Source of the DNA: Cristatella mucedo
Taxonomy: Eukaryota > Bryozoa > Phylactolaemata > Cristatellidae
Reading direction: 5' to 3'
NCBI GenBank assembly: GCA_009760855.2
Contig: WPIO01000041.1
Coordinates: forward strand, 2,710,001-2,774,000
Length of the DNA stretch: 64,000 bases
This document shows, piece after piece, positions 1 to 8,436 of the stretch. How positions within the stretch are numbered: the stretch's first letter is position 1; each line of letters opens with the position of its first letter. Under the pieces are notes generated by a model, which was not told the origin of the DNA, did not search any database, and worked only from the letters and a program-made list of their open reading frames with translations. Position numbers and translations under genes: made by a program.

Positions 1-1697
1 AAACGGACTGCAGTGAGAGGTGTAAGGGCCACAACAAACGCCCCACGCGTTAACTCGATCGCCCGCCGCATGGTTCACGAGGCGGCGGCACCCCTCGAGA
101 AGAGCTCTCAGCTCACGCATACGAGATTTTCCATTCAGCCTGAGGTCTCCACTCGACACTTCCTGACGAAAGCCGACAGAAGCGCAGTCCGCCCCTGAGG
201 CTAGCACTCGAGTCTCGATGGCTGATACGATAATAATAATAGTAATAACAATAATACTCTTGATAAAGTGTCCTCAGAGAACTCAATCTCTTTCTAGGCA
301 CTTCACATAGTCACGAGCGGCTGAACGGTGAAATCTGGCGATCGATGGGAGGGTGCAAACTGAGCGGGAGAGCGCTGAGATCGAAAGAGCGCTGAGAGCA
401 GCCCCGTCATATTGACCGACCAGCTGACCCGAGGTCTGAGAGGGGTGGGATGGGCGTGTGCACACATGCAATCGCCCACTGGTCCAGAGCAAACTTACGG
501 GCTGCAAACGAAGAGGTCACGTAGAAGCACAGGAAGTCCAGCTTGGTCGTGCAGACGCCGCAAATCATCTCTTCGTATGAGTCCTCTCGAGGCACGGTAG
601 CAACGCCCAGGTGCTGCAACGCAAAACGCCGGCTCGAGATGGTCGCCGAAAGGCCACGGGGGCGGGGCCGGGGCGGCGGGTTAGGGATTCTGAACCTCAG
701 CTCCGCTCCTCCTAACGCTCTGAACGGCTCTGCCCCGAAAATCGAACCGAGTGACACCGTGTGCACGGTGCATGAGACACACGAAGCAGCCGGCTCTGGC
801 AGCACTGCTGTCCCATACGAACAGCATGCCATGGAGAAAGAGAGAAGAATGAGGAGAGAGAGAGAGAGAGAGAGGGAGAGACAAGTAAGAAAATGCTGAA
901 CTATGAGGCCATGACCGAGCTGAACACAGAAGAGAGAGCAAGGGGCAGAGAGAGTGCAAGCGACACGTGCCACTCACCCTGGTGTGGAACCAGTCCTCAC
1001 AGACGGCGCACTGCAGCATCTCGTCCTCGACCTGCAGCCGTAAGAAAAAACGTGCCCGCGTGACCTTCTCGAGAGGGTGCATTCGCCAGGCAGCACTCGG
1101 TGGTGGCATTGCTGACTTGGCTTTGCATCCAAGTCAAAAGGTCAGCATGGAGACGCAAAGGGTGGGCCGGGCGTGCGCAGCAAGGCCAAAACAGCAGAGA
1201 CGCGTAGAAGTCAATCGCTCACATCGTCATCCGGATCCGGGTACGGCCTCTTGCACACGCAGTATCGACCAGAGAAGTTCTGGTTGTAGACATTTCCATC
1301 GTTGACCGCTTCCTTGTCCTGCAGGATAAGGCCAAGCAGCCGGTTATGTGGCACACATGACCTGCGGCAGCAGCTTAGCAACAGCGGCAACCGGTAGGTG
1401 TCGCTTCGGGCAACCAGCACACACCAACCCACCAAACAGCAGAACCAGCAAACTGGGCCAAGGCCATCCTAAGAAGCTCGTAGCAGCTGGCATCCACTAG
1501 CAGTGCTCATAGCAGCCTCTGCGCCTCAACAGAATGAAGTTTCATACAAGCCTATGGACTTCGAACTTGACGGAACACATGCATGCCGATAGATAGACCC
1601 TCATTCCTCCAAGCTAAGGCAGAGACCTTTTGCACATACCTGCTCTGTGTAAGCTTGCGTTTGTTACGGTGTGTAGGCCATTCATGAATACAAACCT

Positions 1698-1742
<45 letters not shown>

Positions 1743-2132
1743 AGTGTGTGTGTGTGTGTGTGTGTGTGTTTTGTGCAATAAGTGCTTTATAAGCTAAAGA
1801 TCAGATGTAGTGGAGGCAATCAGTAACTTCTTTCAGCCATCGTGAACCGGAAATTCGGATAGCCCACCACAGTGTGTATAACATAGCAGCTCAAGGTAAT
1901 AACTCAATAGATGCACAAATGCACACGAGCAGAAGTCCGACAAGCGAAAGGCACACGAATGCTGCTTGCAGTCGCCCTTCCCGCATGCAAACAAAGTCAG
2001 TTAAACTACCTAGCTTACCGATAGCAGACGACAAGTAAAACCTGGAGGAAACTTGCTGTTGCCACAGTCACAGCGGAGGCTCCTGAAACAAGCACCAAAC
2101 GTGAACGCAAATAAACCCGAACACAGTTCAAA

Positions 2133-2179
<47 letters not shown>

Positions 2180-2384
2180 ATCATAGAAACCCCGAGCTCT
2201 CATACAAGGATGACCTATCGAGGCTAGCCCAGCTGAAGGTACTGTCTCGAGGCTGCTCTCTTGCAAACCGCGGTCTTCTCTACTGCTTTCTCTACTGCTT
2301 TGCACTCTGATTATCATTTGCTCTTTTGCTCGGCTGCAGGAAAAGAAACGAAGTAAGCTACTGGTTATGCACTCACCCGGGGAG

Positions 2385-2426
<42 letters not shown>

Positions 2427-5400
2427 CTCTCAGCGTTCGAGTCGAATCCAGGTAGCGCAAGTGGGCATCATCGCCAAGCCTGACCTGGCGGTAAGCCAGG
2501 CTGTGACCTTTGCCACCGGAACATTTCGGAGTACTCTGGTGGCACAGCTCCGGTGCCGACATACTGCTTGCTCTTCTTCCTATGCAATGCTCTGCACTAA
2601 AACGCTCGGCGCTGCTTCGTGAAAGTGCTGCACACATCCGGCGCTCGGTTGAGCCAAAGTCAACCATCTCTGCTTTGGCACTTTGCAGCATCACGACTGT
2701 CCACTGGCTGAAACCAGCGCTGCTACAAGAATCTCTAAACCCCACTCCAGTCCTCGTGACTTTGCAGTGTCCCAGAGGCTAAGCACTGCATTAGCAGCAA
2801 TACCGCAGCAACCGGGAGCTAGTCGCTTTAGTTCCGCTGAGCGCACCGCAGCAGTCTCCAGAGCTGCTATCACTGCTATCCTACAGTCCAAGTGTCAAGC
2901 CAAGACCAGAGTTCGGCCGGCTCTGGAGTTGCACCGACCAATATCAAGGTCGCCTGCACACTGCTACGCACGCCGGACTGTCCCCTCACTCCCAACTATC
3001 TCCATGCCCGACTGTTTCCAGGCGCGTTCGATTCAAGTGACTTAACTAGTGATTATAGACGAAATCCGGGCCACACTAGAAAAAAGCTGGCAAAAGCGGG
3101 AGCGTGGCTGTCGGTGGCAGCACTCGTCGCTCGTCAGCTAGTGGCAGGGCGCCTTGTAGTCTGCTCTTCGAACACGGCACACCGGACCTCGGCACACCGG
3201 ACCTCGGCACACCGGACCTCGGCACACCGGACCTCGGCACACCGGACCTCGGCACACCGGACCTCGGCACACCGGACCTCGGCACACCGGACCTCGGCAC
3301 ACCGGACCTCGGCACACCGGACCTCGGCACACCGGACCTCGGCACACCGGACCTCGGCACACCGGACCTCGGCACACCGGACCTCGGCACACCGGACCTC
3401 GGCACACCGGACGGACCTCGGCACACCGGACCTCGGCACACCGGACCTCGGCACACCGGACCTCGGCACACCGGACTCCGGCACACCGGACCTCGGCACA
3501 CCGGACCTCGGCACACCGGACCTCGGCACACCGGACCTCGGCACACCGGACCTCGGCACACCGGACCTCGGCACACCGGACCTCGGCACACCGGACCTCG
3601 GCACACCGGACCTCGGCACACCGGACCTCGGCACACCGGACCTCGGCACACCGGACCTCGGCACACCGGACCTCGGCACACCGGACCTCGGCACACCGGA
3701 CCTCGGCACACCGGACCTCGGCACACCGGACCTCGGCACACCGGACCTCGGCACACCGGACCTCGGCACACCGGACCTCGGCACACCGGACCTCGGCACA
3801 CCGGACCTCGGCACACCGGACCTCGGCACACGCACGAGCGGGATGGCACCGAGCTAGCACGGCCCAAAGGCAGTTCCTTAAAGCTTATTTCGCCGCACGA
3901 GGGTCAAGGCTGGTCAGCTTTGGAGAGCCTGCATGCTGATAAGACAGTGGCCCTGGAGGAGCGCTGATGGCAAGGCAAATCAAATAGACATTGCGTGGTT
4001 TTGGTCACACGATCTCCTGAAACAGCGGGCCGTGTGCATTACCACCTGCATGGTGGGTCTCCAAGGCTGCCGAACGTAGAGATTCTATCCTCCCGCAGAC
4101 CCTAGCCTGCTGCTCGCTAACAACCAACCAACCAACCAATGGCCAAGGTGGTACTAGCGCCAACGAAGAGAACTGGCGCGAATTGCATTTTTCTCCGGGC
4201 AACCTTGAAGTGTGAGCCTTGTTGATGCCGTAGAGTAATTCCAAAAATTTGAATTCTTGCCGGCCAGCAAAATGACAACAAGCATAACGTGGTCAGCTGT
4301 GACACGCACAGGACCATAATAATAATAATAATAGCACACTTGATAAGCGCCCTCAGAGAACTCAAGCTCTTTCTAGGCGCTTTACATTTGCTGCAATGGA
4401 AACATGATCGAGTGGTAGTGGTATCATGCTTTATTAACAACATGAATAACATGGTTAGGGTGACAAGCACTGGGTCAGCATGCAAGTGTGGTTAATGGCA
4501 CCATGCAAAAGTGTAAGAACGCATAAGCACCTACGGCAAAATCAGAGGGACCCATAAATGCTGTGATAAAAAGGTGGTTTTTCATTTCTTTTTAAATGTG
4601 GTCAAGTCAGGGGATGTCGTGACAGAAGCCGGGAGTGAGTTCCAGGCTTTGGGAGCATCCGAACTACAGGCACAGCCTCCCAAGGTTCTGAGGTACATAA
4701 GAGGTGCTGGTATACGGCTAGATTCAGAAAAGCGGGTGATAACGACGCTTAGCCTGATGGAGAAGTAGATCTGATACGTAGACTGGAGCCAAAGAATGAA
4801 GGAACCTAAAAGTGAGCGACAAAACCTTGACAGTCAATCCATTGCTTGACTGGGAGCCAGTGCAGGTCGGCGAGAACTGGTGTGATGTGGCAACTGCAAC
4901 GCTCACGACAGATAAGCCTAGCTGCAAAGTTTTGCACCAGCTGTAAGTAACTGATTGGACATGCCGGTAGACCAGCCAGCAGTGAGCTACAGAAGTCAAG
5001 ATAAGATGTCACAAATGCATGGATCAACTTAGATGTGGTATCCTTGTCTAAACAAGTCCGAATTTCAGCAACGTTATGTAGTTGAAAGTAGGCAGACTTG
5101 ATTTTGGACCTGATGTGGTCATCTAATGAAAGGTCACTTTGGAACATGGCACCTAGATTTCGTGCAGATTCAACAGGAGATATGCTGACAGAGCCGATTT
5201 TGAGTGTTAGCCTTTCCAATGTCTGAATCACACTTGGTTTGCCCATAACTAGTAAGTTGGATTTTATCACCATTCAATTGAAGAAAAAATTTGCTGACAT
5301 CCATGTGTGGATGTTTTCAATACACAGCAAGGTAGCTGAGAGAATTTGATGTGCTCGAAGGCTGGCAGGGATCAAAGCAATGGTACAACTGAGTTCATCC

Positions 5401-6520
5401 GCATAGAAGTGCAAGACTAGATTGTGCTTGGCTATCACATCGGCAAGAGGGATAGTATAAACTGTGAACAGAACCGGACCAAGCATGGAGCCCAGAGGTA
5501 CCCCATATTTCAGGGTAAGCATGCAAATATAGTTGGTGGCAGCATGCACAATGTCAGCACACACAGAATGAATCACATGGACCCACTAAATGGTGATAAA
5601 TAGATGTGTTTTAGCTTCGTTTTAAATGTTTTAAAGGCAGGGGATGTGTAGCGTCGAGCAAGTCGGTAGTGAGTTCCTGGCTTTGGGAGCATGCAAACTA
5701 AAGGCACGATCTCCAAAAGATTTGGGGTTCACACGAGGTATAGGCAAACGATTAGAATCCGAAAAGCGGGTGGTACTATGCTTGGCCAGGTTGGGGAATA
5801 GACCGGATAGGTAGGCTGGTTAATTGCACCGAAACCAGGCTGGAAGTTTAAGCCGCTGTCGGTGGTACCATGTTTACTGGAAGCACCAGCCTCATGTTTA
5901 AGCACGGCATATGCAGCTACTAGGCATCTCTAGCCTTTGAATCGTCACCGCGATACATGCCATCATCTACATGAGCAACACACGAGTTTAAGCCAACTTC
6001 GAACTGGGTACGGCGAATGATAGAGCAACGAGCCAGTTGAAGCCGTTGAACTAAGCAACCCGCTAAGTGGATGACACATGGGGTGAGCAGCGGCCTACTG
6101 CGCAGCTGAAAATGTCTTAGCAGCAATCACCTTTTAGTATAGAGTTCAATCAGATTGTGCCCTTCATGGCATTCCAACGAGCAGGCCAAACAAATGGCCG
6201 CCGGCTCGCCGTTCGGCGCAAGGCACGTAGAGCATGAGTAAACGGCTTGCCGCTTGACGTAACCCTACGAAGCGAAATTCGATCGCCAATCAGGTCTGCG
6301 AAGCTGGAGGCACAGCACAGCAGACACGTGGAGTTACGACGCTCAAGCGACGATCAAAACCGTTAGCGCCGCAGCCGTTTGTTACTTGGCCATAGGTGCA
6401 GTTCTTATCATCACTGTCCCCTAAGACTGCAGTCACAGTCTCTTCTAGCTCCTCCTGCGCCGACAGAATGTCGTGCATTAGCATTCCGTCTTCGTCTTCC
6501 CGCCGGGTTGGTTCGGCCAT
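1..6520 (-). CDS. UBR7: UBR7-type E3 ubiquitin ligase, 5' part of gene (six exons, runs off left edge)
   Basis: Seen: six minus-strand exons join with consistent phases and GT-AG borders: 6386-6520, 6131-6264, 2019-2082, 1223-1318, 978-1031 and 499-613. They total 598 nt, or 199 codons plus one base. The order is an acidic N-terminus, a UBR box (YSCSTC, ICLACSLECHEGH, then RCDCGNSKF split across exons 2 and 3), the linker NVYNQNFSGRYCVCKRPYPD, and a PHD-like finger (CAVCEDWFH, CGVC). Known: UBR7 is a nuclear UBR-box/PHD E3 ligase linked to histone H2B ubiquitination. The C-terminal half should lie left of position 1. The start is the ATG at 6520; the translation aligns from there with the N-terminal acidic segment of the family (AVLGDSDDKNCTYGQ). 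Intron 2 (2083-6130) is swollen by a minisatellite and nested LINEs. The family assignment is very secure; exon ends are inferred from splice consensus. Confidence 0.93.
224..308 (-). mobile_element. LINE family-1 3' tail (solo)
   Basis: Imperfect ATT/ATA repeat followed by the conserved tail (AAGTGTCCTCAGAGAACTC, then CTCTTTCTAGGCACTT on plus). Read on minus this is the AAAGCGCC...GGGCGCTTT-type 3' end shared by family-1 LINEs in this window. It lies in UBR7 downstream of exon 6. Confidence 0.75.
499..613 (-). CDS. UBR7: UBR7 exon 6 (end of PHD-like finger)
   Basis: 38 codons plus 1 nt, from HLGVATVP through YEEMICGVCTTKLDFL to SSFAA, after a TTGCAG acceptor and before donor GTAAG (494-498). 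MICGVC gives the last CxxC of the finger. The next exon is outside the window or begins at its very edge (see findings). Confidence 0.88.
851..880. repeat. (GA)n microsatellite
   Basis: Near-perfect GA dinucleotide run in the UBR7 intron between exons 5 and 6. Confidence 0.9.
978..1031 (-). CDS. UBR7: UBR7 exon 5 (PHD-like finger core)
   Basis: 18 codons reading VEDEMLQCAVCEDWFHTR, between acceptor CTGCAG and donor GTGAGT. CxxCxxWFH is the PHD core. Confidence 0.93.
1223..1318 (-). CDS. UBR7: UBR7 exon 4 (start of PHD-like finger)
   Basis: 32 codons, DKEAVNDG to PYPDPDDD, between acceptor CTGCAG and donor GTGAGC (1217-1222). Contains YCVCKRPYPDPDD, the family's signature at the start of the zinc finger. 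Confidence 0.92.
1700..1769. repeat. (TG)n microsatellite
   Basis: About 34 TG units with one AGAG interruption, in UBR7 intron 3. Confidence 0.95.
2019..2082 (-). CDS. UBR7: UBR7 exon 3 (end of UBR box, RCDCGNSKF)
   Basis: 64-nt exon reading SLRCDCGNSKFPPGFTCRLLS, between acceptor TTTCAG and donor GTAAGC (2013-2018). RCDCG supplies the last zinc ligands of the UBR box. Exons 2 and 3 together restore the TKR..RCDCGN pattern typical of UBR7. Confidence 0.88.
2135..2179. repeat. (CA)n microsatellite
   Basis: CA dinucleotide run with one AAAC interruption, about 50 bp upstream of UBR7 exon 3 on the gene strand. On the transcript it is a GU run near the acceptor. Confidence 0.95.
2388..2431. 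repeat. (CT)n microsatellite
   Basis: CT dinucleotide run in UBR7 intron 2. Confidence 0.93.
3176..3831. repeat. 15-bp minisatellite, about 43 copies
   Basis: Unit GGCACACCGGACCTC repeated head to tail with almost no divergence. There is one GGAC insertion near 3411-3414 and one variant unit ending GACTCC near 3466-3480. The period is a multiple of 3 and the unit lacks stops, so long artefactual ORFs appear in five reading frames (GTPDL, HRTSA, RHTGP and antisense frames). It lies in UBR7 intron 2, so it is not coding in that gene. Confidence 0.97.
4313..5510 (-). mobile_element. LINE family 1, 5'-truncated, inserted into another LINE
   Basis: Minus-strand non-LTR retrotransposon of the CR1/L2/jockey group. 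From the 5' side: RT motif PLGSMLGPVLFTVYTIPL, the catalytic box as FYADE instead of YADD, TNLLVMGKPSV (5226-5250 region), LDFCSSLLAGLP, DLHWLPVKQ and the 3' tail with ATAATA repeat (4317-4390). The reading frame is broken (about 5273 and 4830). It is flanked by CAGG at 4309-4312 and 5511-5514. No endonuclease domain is present. Nonfunctional. Confidence 0.85.
5515..5825 (-). mobile_element. LINE family-1 fragment, host of the nested insertion
   Basis: Minus-strand 3' part of a second family-1 copy (RTTRFSE-like region to the GGGTCC...TGCTTATGCGTGCTGAC segment). Its sequence resumes at 4312 and below (CCTGTGCGTGTCAC...), so the copy at 4313-5510 inserted into it. Degenerate. Confidence 0.75.
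6131..6264 (-). CDS. UBR7: UBR7 exon 2 (first part of UBR box)
   Basis: The exon opens GYVKRQAVYSCSTC after a TAG acceptor and ends IELYTK plus AG, before donor GTGATTGC (6123-6130). It carries the CxxC pairs and CH/H zinc ligands of the UBR box. 134 nt, phase 0 in, phase 2 out; the split codon becomes Arg with exon 3. Confidence 0.9.
6386..6520 (-). CDS. UBR7: UBR7 exon 1 (start codon, acidic N-terminus)
   Basis: 45 codons from ATG (6518-6520), ending TYGQ before donor GTAAC (6381-6385), phase 0. The segment is rich in D/E, as in the family. Confidence 0.88.
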
Positions 6521-6808
6521 TCTCTATCTGCGAGGTCAACGACGGCAGGGTAATGTGAAGGCTCCCGGTTGGCCCTCGATTATATCTATTCCTAAATCGC
6601 GCTTCGCCGCGCGTACACCACATCGCACAATTTCGCGTTCGTTCGTTCAATAATCCGATGGTAAAATGAATTTGGCTTCACGCTTCCTATTAAGATAAAA
6701 CGTAATTATTCTGCCTGCTCAACCGCCCATACTCGTCCCGAAAAATCGTAATACTAAATACTCCCATTCGTACACGAAGTGTAGGAAGCACCGAAAATCC
6801 CCGAGACG
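6521..6808. promoter_or_regulatory. Divergent promoter region between UBR7 and a small plus-strand gene
   Basis: 288 bp separate the UBR7 ATG (minus) from the ATG at 6809 (plus). No repeat is present and CpG is locally frequent (CTCGATT, ATCGCGCTTCGCCGCGCG near 6595-6612). I see no convincing TATA box. Assignment as a bidirectional promoter is inference from gene placement. Confidence 0.5.
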
Positions 6809-7006
6809 ATGGAGCAACAAAGCAGCCTTCTGCTGCGGGCGCTCCGCCTACATAAAATGCTAAAGGTTCTCTTGAATGACCAAAATTTGGTTACCATCTC
6901 TCCAAATATAAAATTCATCAAAGAAAAGAGCGTCAAGGTGTATCAAGAACATCTGCTAAGGGAGCGGACGAGACGGTCCTACCGAAGAAAGTTGGTGTAC
7001 AATTAG
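6809..7006 (+). CDS. Small basic protein of unknown function (65 aa)
   Basis: ATG at 6809 to TAG at 7004-7006, followed within about 10 bp by AATAAA (around 7015), which supports a short 3' end. The product starts MEQQSSLLLRALRLHKML and ends RRSYRRKLVYN. It is Lys/Arg rich (about one quarter), likely helical, with no transmembrane segment or Cys motif. It is divergent from UBR7 across 288 bp. Small basic helical proteins of this type are often mitochondrial or ribosomal accessory factors, but I recognise no family. It might be complete or the last exon of a longer gene; no upstream exon was identified. It could also be a chance ORF, though ORF, signal and promoter spacing argue otherwise. Confidence 0.5.
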   Translation: MEQQSSLLLRALRLHKMLKVLLNDQNLVTISPNIKFIKEKSVKVYQEHLLRERTRRSYRRKLVYN

Positions 7007-7374
7007 CTCTACAGCAATAAAAGTCAGGTTAAAGGTTGCATGCTGTCACTAAATTTTTTTCAACTACAAGCATACACATTCCTTCACAAAGTACACCCAG
7101 TGGAAAATTAAAGCTGAGGCTTTAAAGCCCGGTGTTAAACGCCAACGCAGGAGTATTCTCGACTGTTCAGTCGGTAAGAGCACTGTGCCGGTAGCCTTGA
7201 GTATGCAGGATCGCCACTCGGTTGAGCCGAAATTCTCTTTCGACATTCAGTCTCGCGACAGATTCACCCTCGGGTCGCTCTGTATTTTGAAATTCGTGCT
7301 TCGACGCTCAGGCTGTCGCGCGAAAGAATCTTCTACAAGTGGGCTGTGAAAATATCATCAACCGTTTGCGGGCG

Positions 7375-7549
7375 AGCCGTGACGGCACACTAGGTAAGGC
7401 GGTTGCTTTTCACGATCTCGGACCCGAGGTCGCGGGTTCAAATACTGATGTGGGCAATCCTTTATTGCCACTGCAAGCGGTGGTGATGGACGTCAAGGCT
7501 CTTCTGTCGCTATAGAAAAGAAGCCGTTAAATCAGCTAGTATTTTCTTT
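7375..7549 (+). mobile_element. SINE-A (tRNA-headed) copy
   Basis: Head GCCGTGACGGCACACTAGG with a B-box-like GCGGGTTCAAATA. The body is GCCACTGCAAGCGGTGGTGAT, then GGCTCTTCTGTCGCTATA, ending ATCAGCTAGTATTTT. The same layout recurs at 8271, 47303(-), 50501(-), 51005(-), 54350(-), 54790(-) and 63640(-). Confidence 0.75.
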
Positions 7550-8270
7550 ATCAAGCATTTGCAGTTGATCGCCAATATGGCCACTGCAATGGTCCTATAA
7601 TTCACGAAGTTCGGCTGCTCGTTTCCGGTGCCAAAATGAGCCGCGCTGGTTTCTGATTGGTCTCGCCAAACCCTCCAAGCCCTACTGCAAATTCCCAGCA
7701 AAATTTAGTGACCGGATACCCAGCTGAACTACCGCCTAGAACGTCAGCCCTTTCATTCACTCGGGTCCTCTCGTTCAATTATTGATGTGCTCAGCCATTT
7801 TTACAGAGGCACCAATGAAGGGCACCTGCCTGATTTTGAAAAGGAAGTGCTCAAAATTGACATCCTCTAGGTCAGCCAATCACCGGAGATGATTAAAGGG
7901 GTTCGCCCCCCCCCCCCAGTATCCCTCGTCGACGTAGGTGCAGACAGCAGGCGGATATCAGCAAGATATCGATATGCTGCTTCTCAGAATGAGAGAATTC
8001 GTTTCAAAATATATGCTTAATGATACTTTCTGGAATCTTTTGTTCGCAAGGGCGAATGCCTCTTGTATTTTCACCAAACTCAAGCGGCGCCCTCACGGCG
8101 ATGCGAACAGGCCTGCGTCCAGCATTGTCCACTTCCGTTTCTCCTCTGGCCCCTCGAGGTTCTCCAGGTATCTTTACCCCGGCGAAATAGCTTTGGCATT
8201 CCACATTTATTACTCGCAGCACAGCAGGCTGACAGCATGCAAAACTGATTCAGGGGCGGCTCAGGCAGCG
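7550..8270. other. Unassigned DNA between two SINE copies
   Basis: I see no recognisable gene. A C-tract lies at about 7906-7918. ORFs here are short and have no family motifs. Confidence 0.5.
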
Positions 8271-8436
8271 TAGCCGTGACGGCACACCAGGTAAGGCGGT
8301 TGCTTTTCACGTGGGTTCGATTCCTGCGGCGGGCGATTCTGAATCGCCCGCCGCAAGCGGTGGCGATAGCAGCCGTAAAGGCTCTTCTGTCGCTATACAA
8401 AAAGAGGCTGTTTAATCAGCTAGGATTTTTTTTTTA
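8271..8436 (+). mobile_element. SINE-A copy
   Basis: Same head (TAGCCGTGACGGCACACC), GTGGGTTCGATTCC B box, GCAAGCGGTGG hairpin and AATCAGCTAGGA plus T-run end as other SINE-A copies. A small internal deletion lies before the B box. Confidence 0.78.

Noticed and set aside
407..973. 188-codon minus-strand ORF
   Set aside because: Reads through UBR7 exon 6 in a wrong frame and into introns with a GA repeat; the exon-based gene model explains the region.
2892..3967. Long overlapping ORFs (230-320 codons) on both strands
   Set aside because: They are produced by the 15-bp stop-free minisatellite and lie inside UBR7 intron 2.
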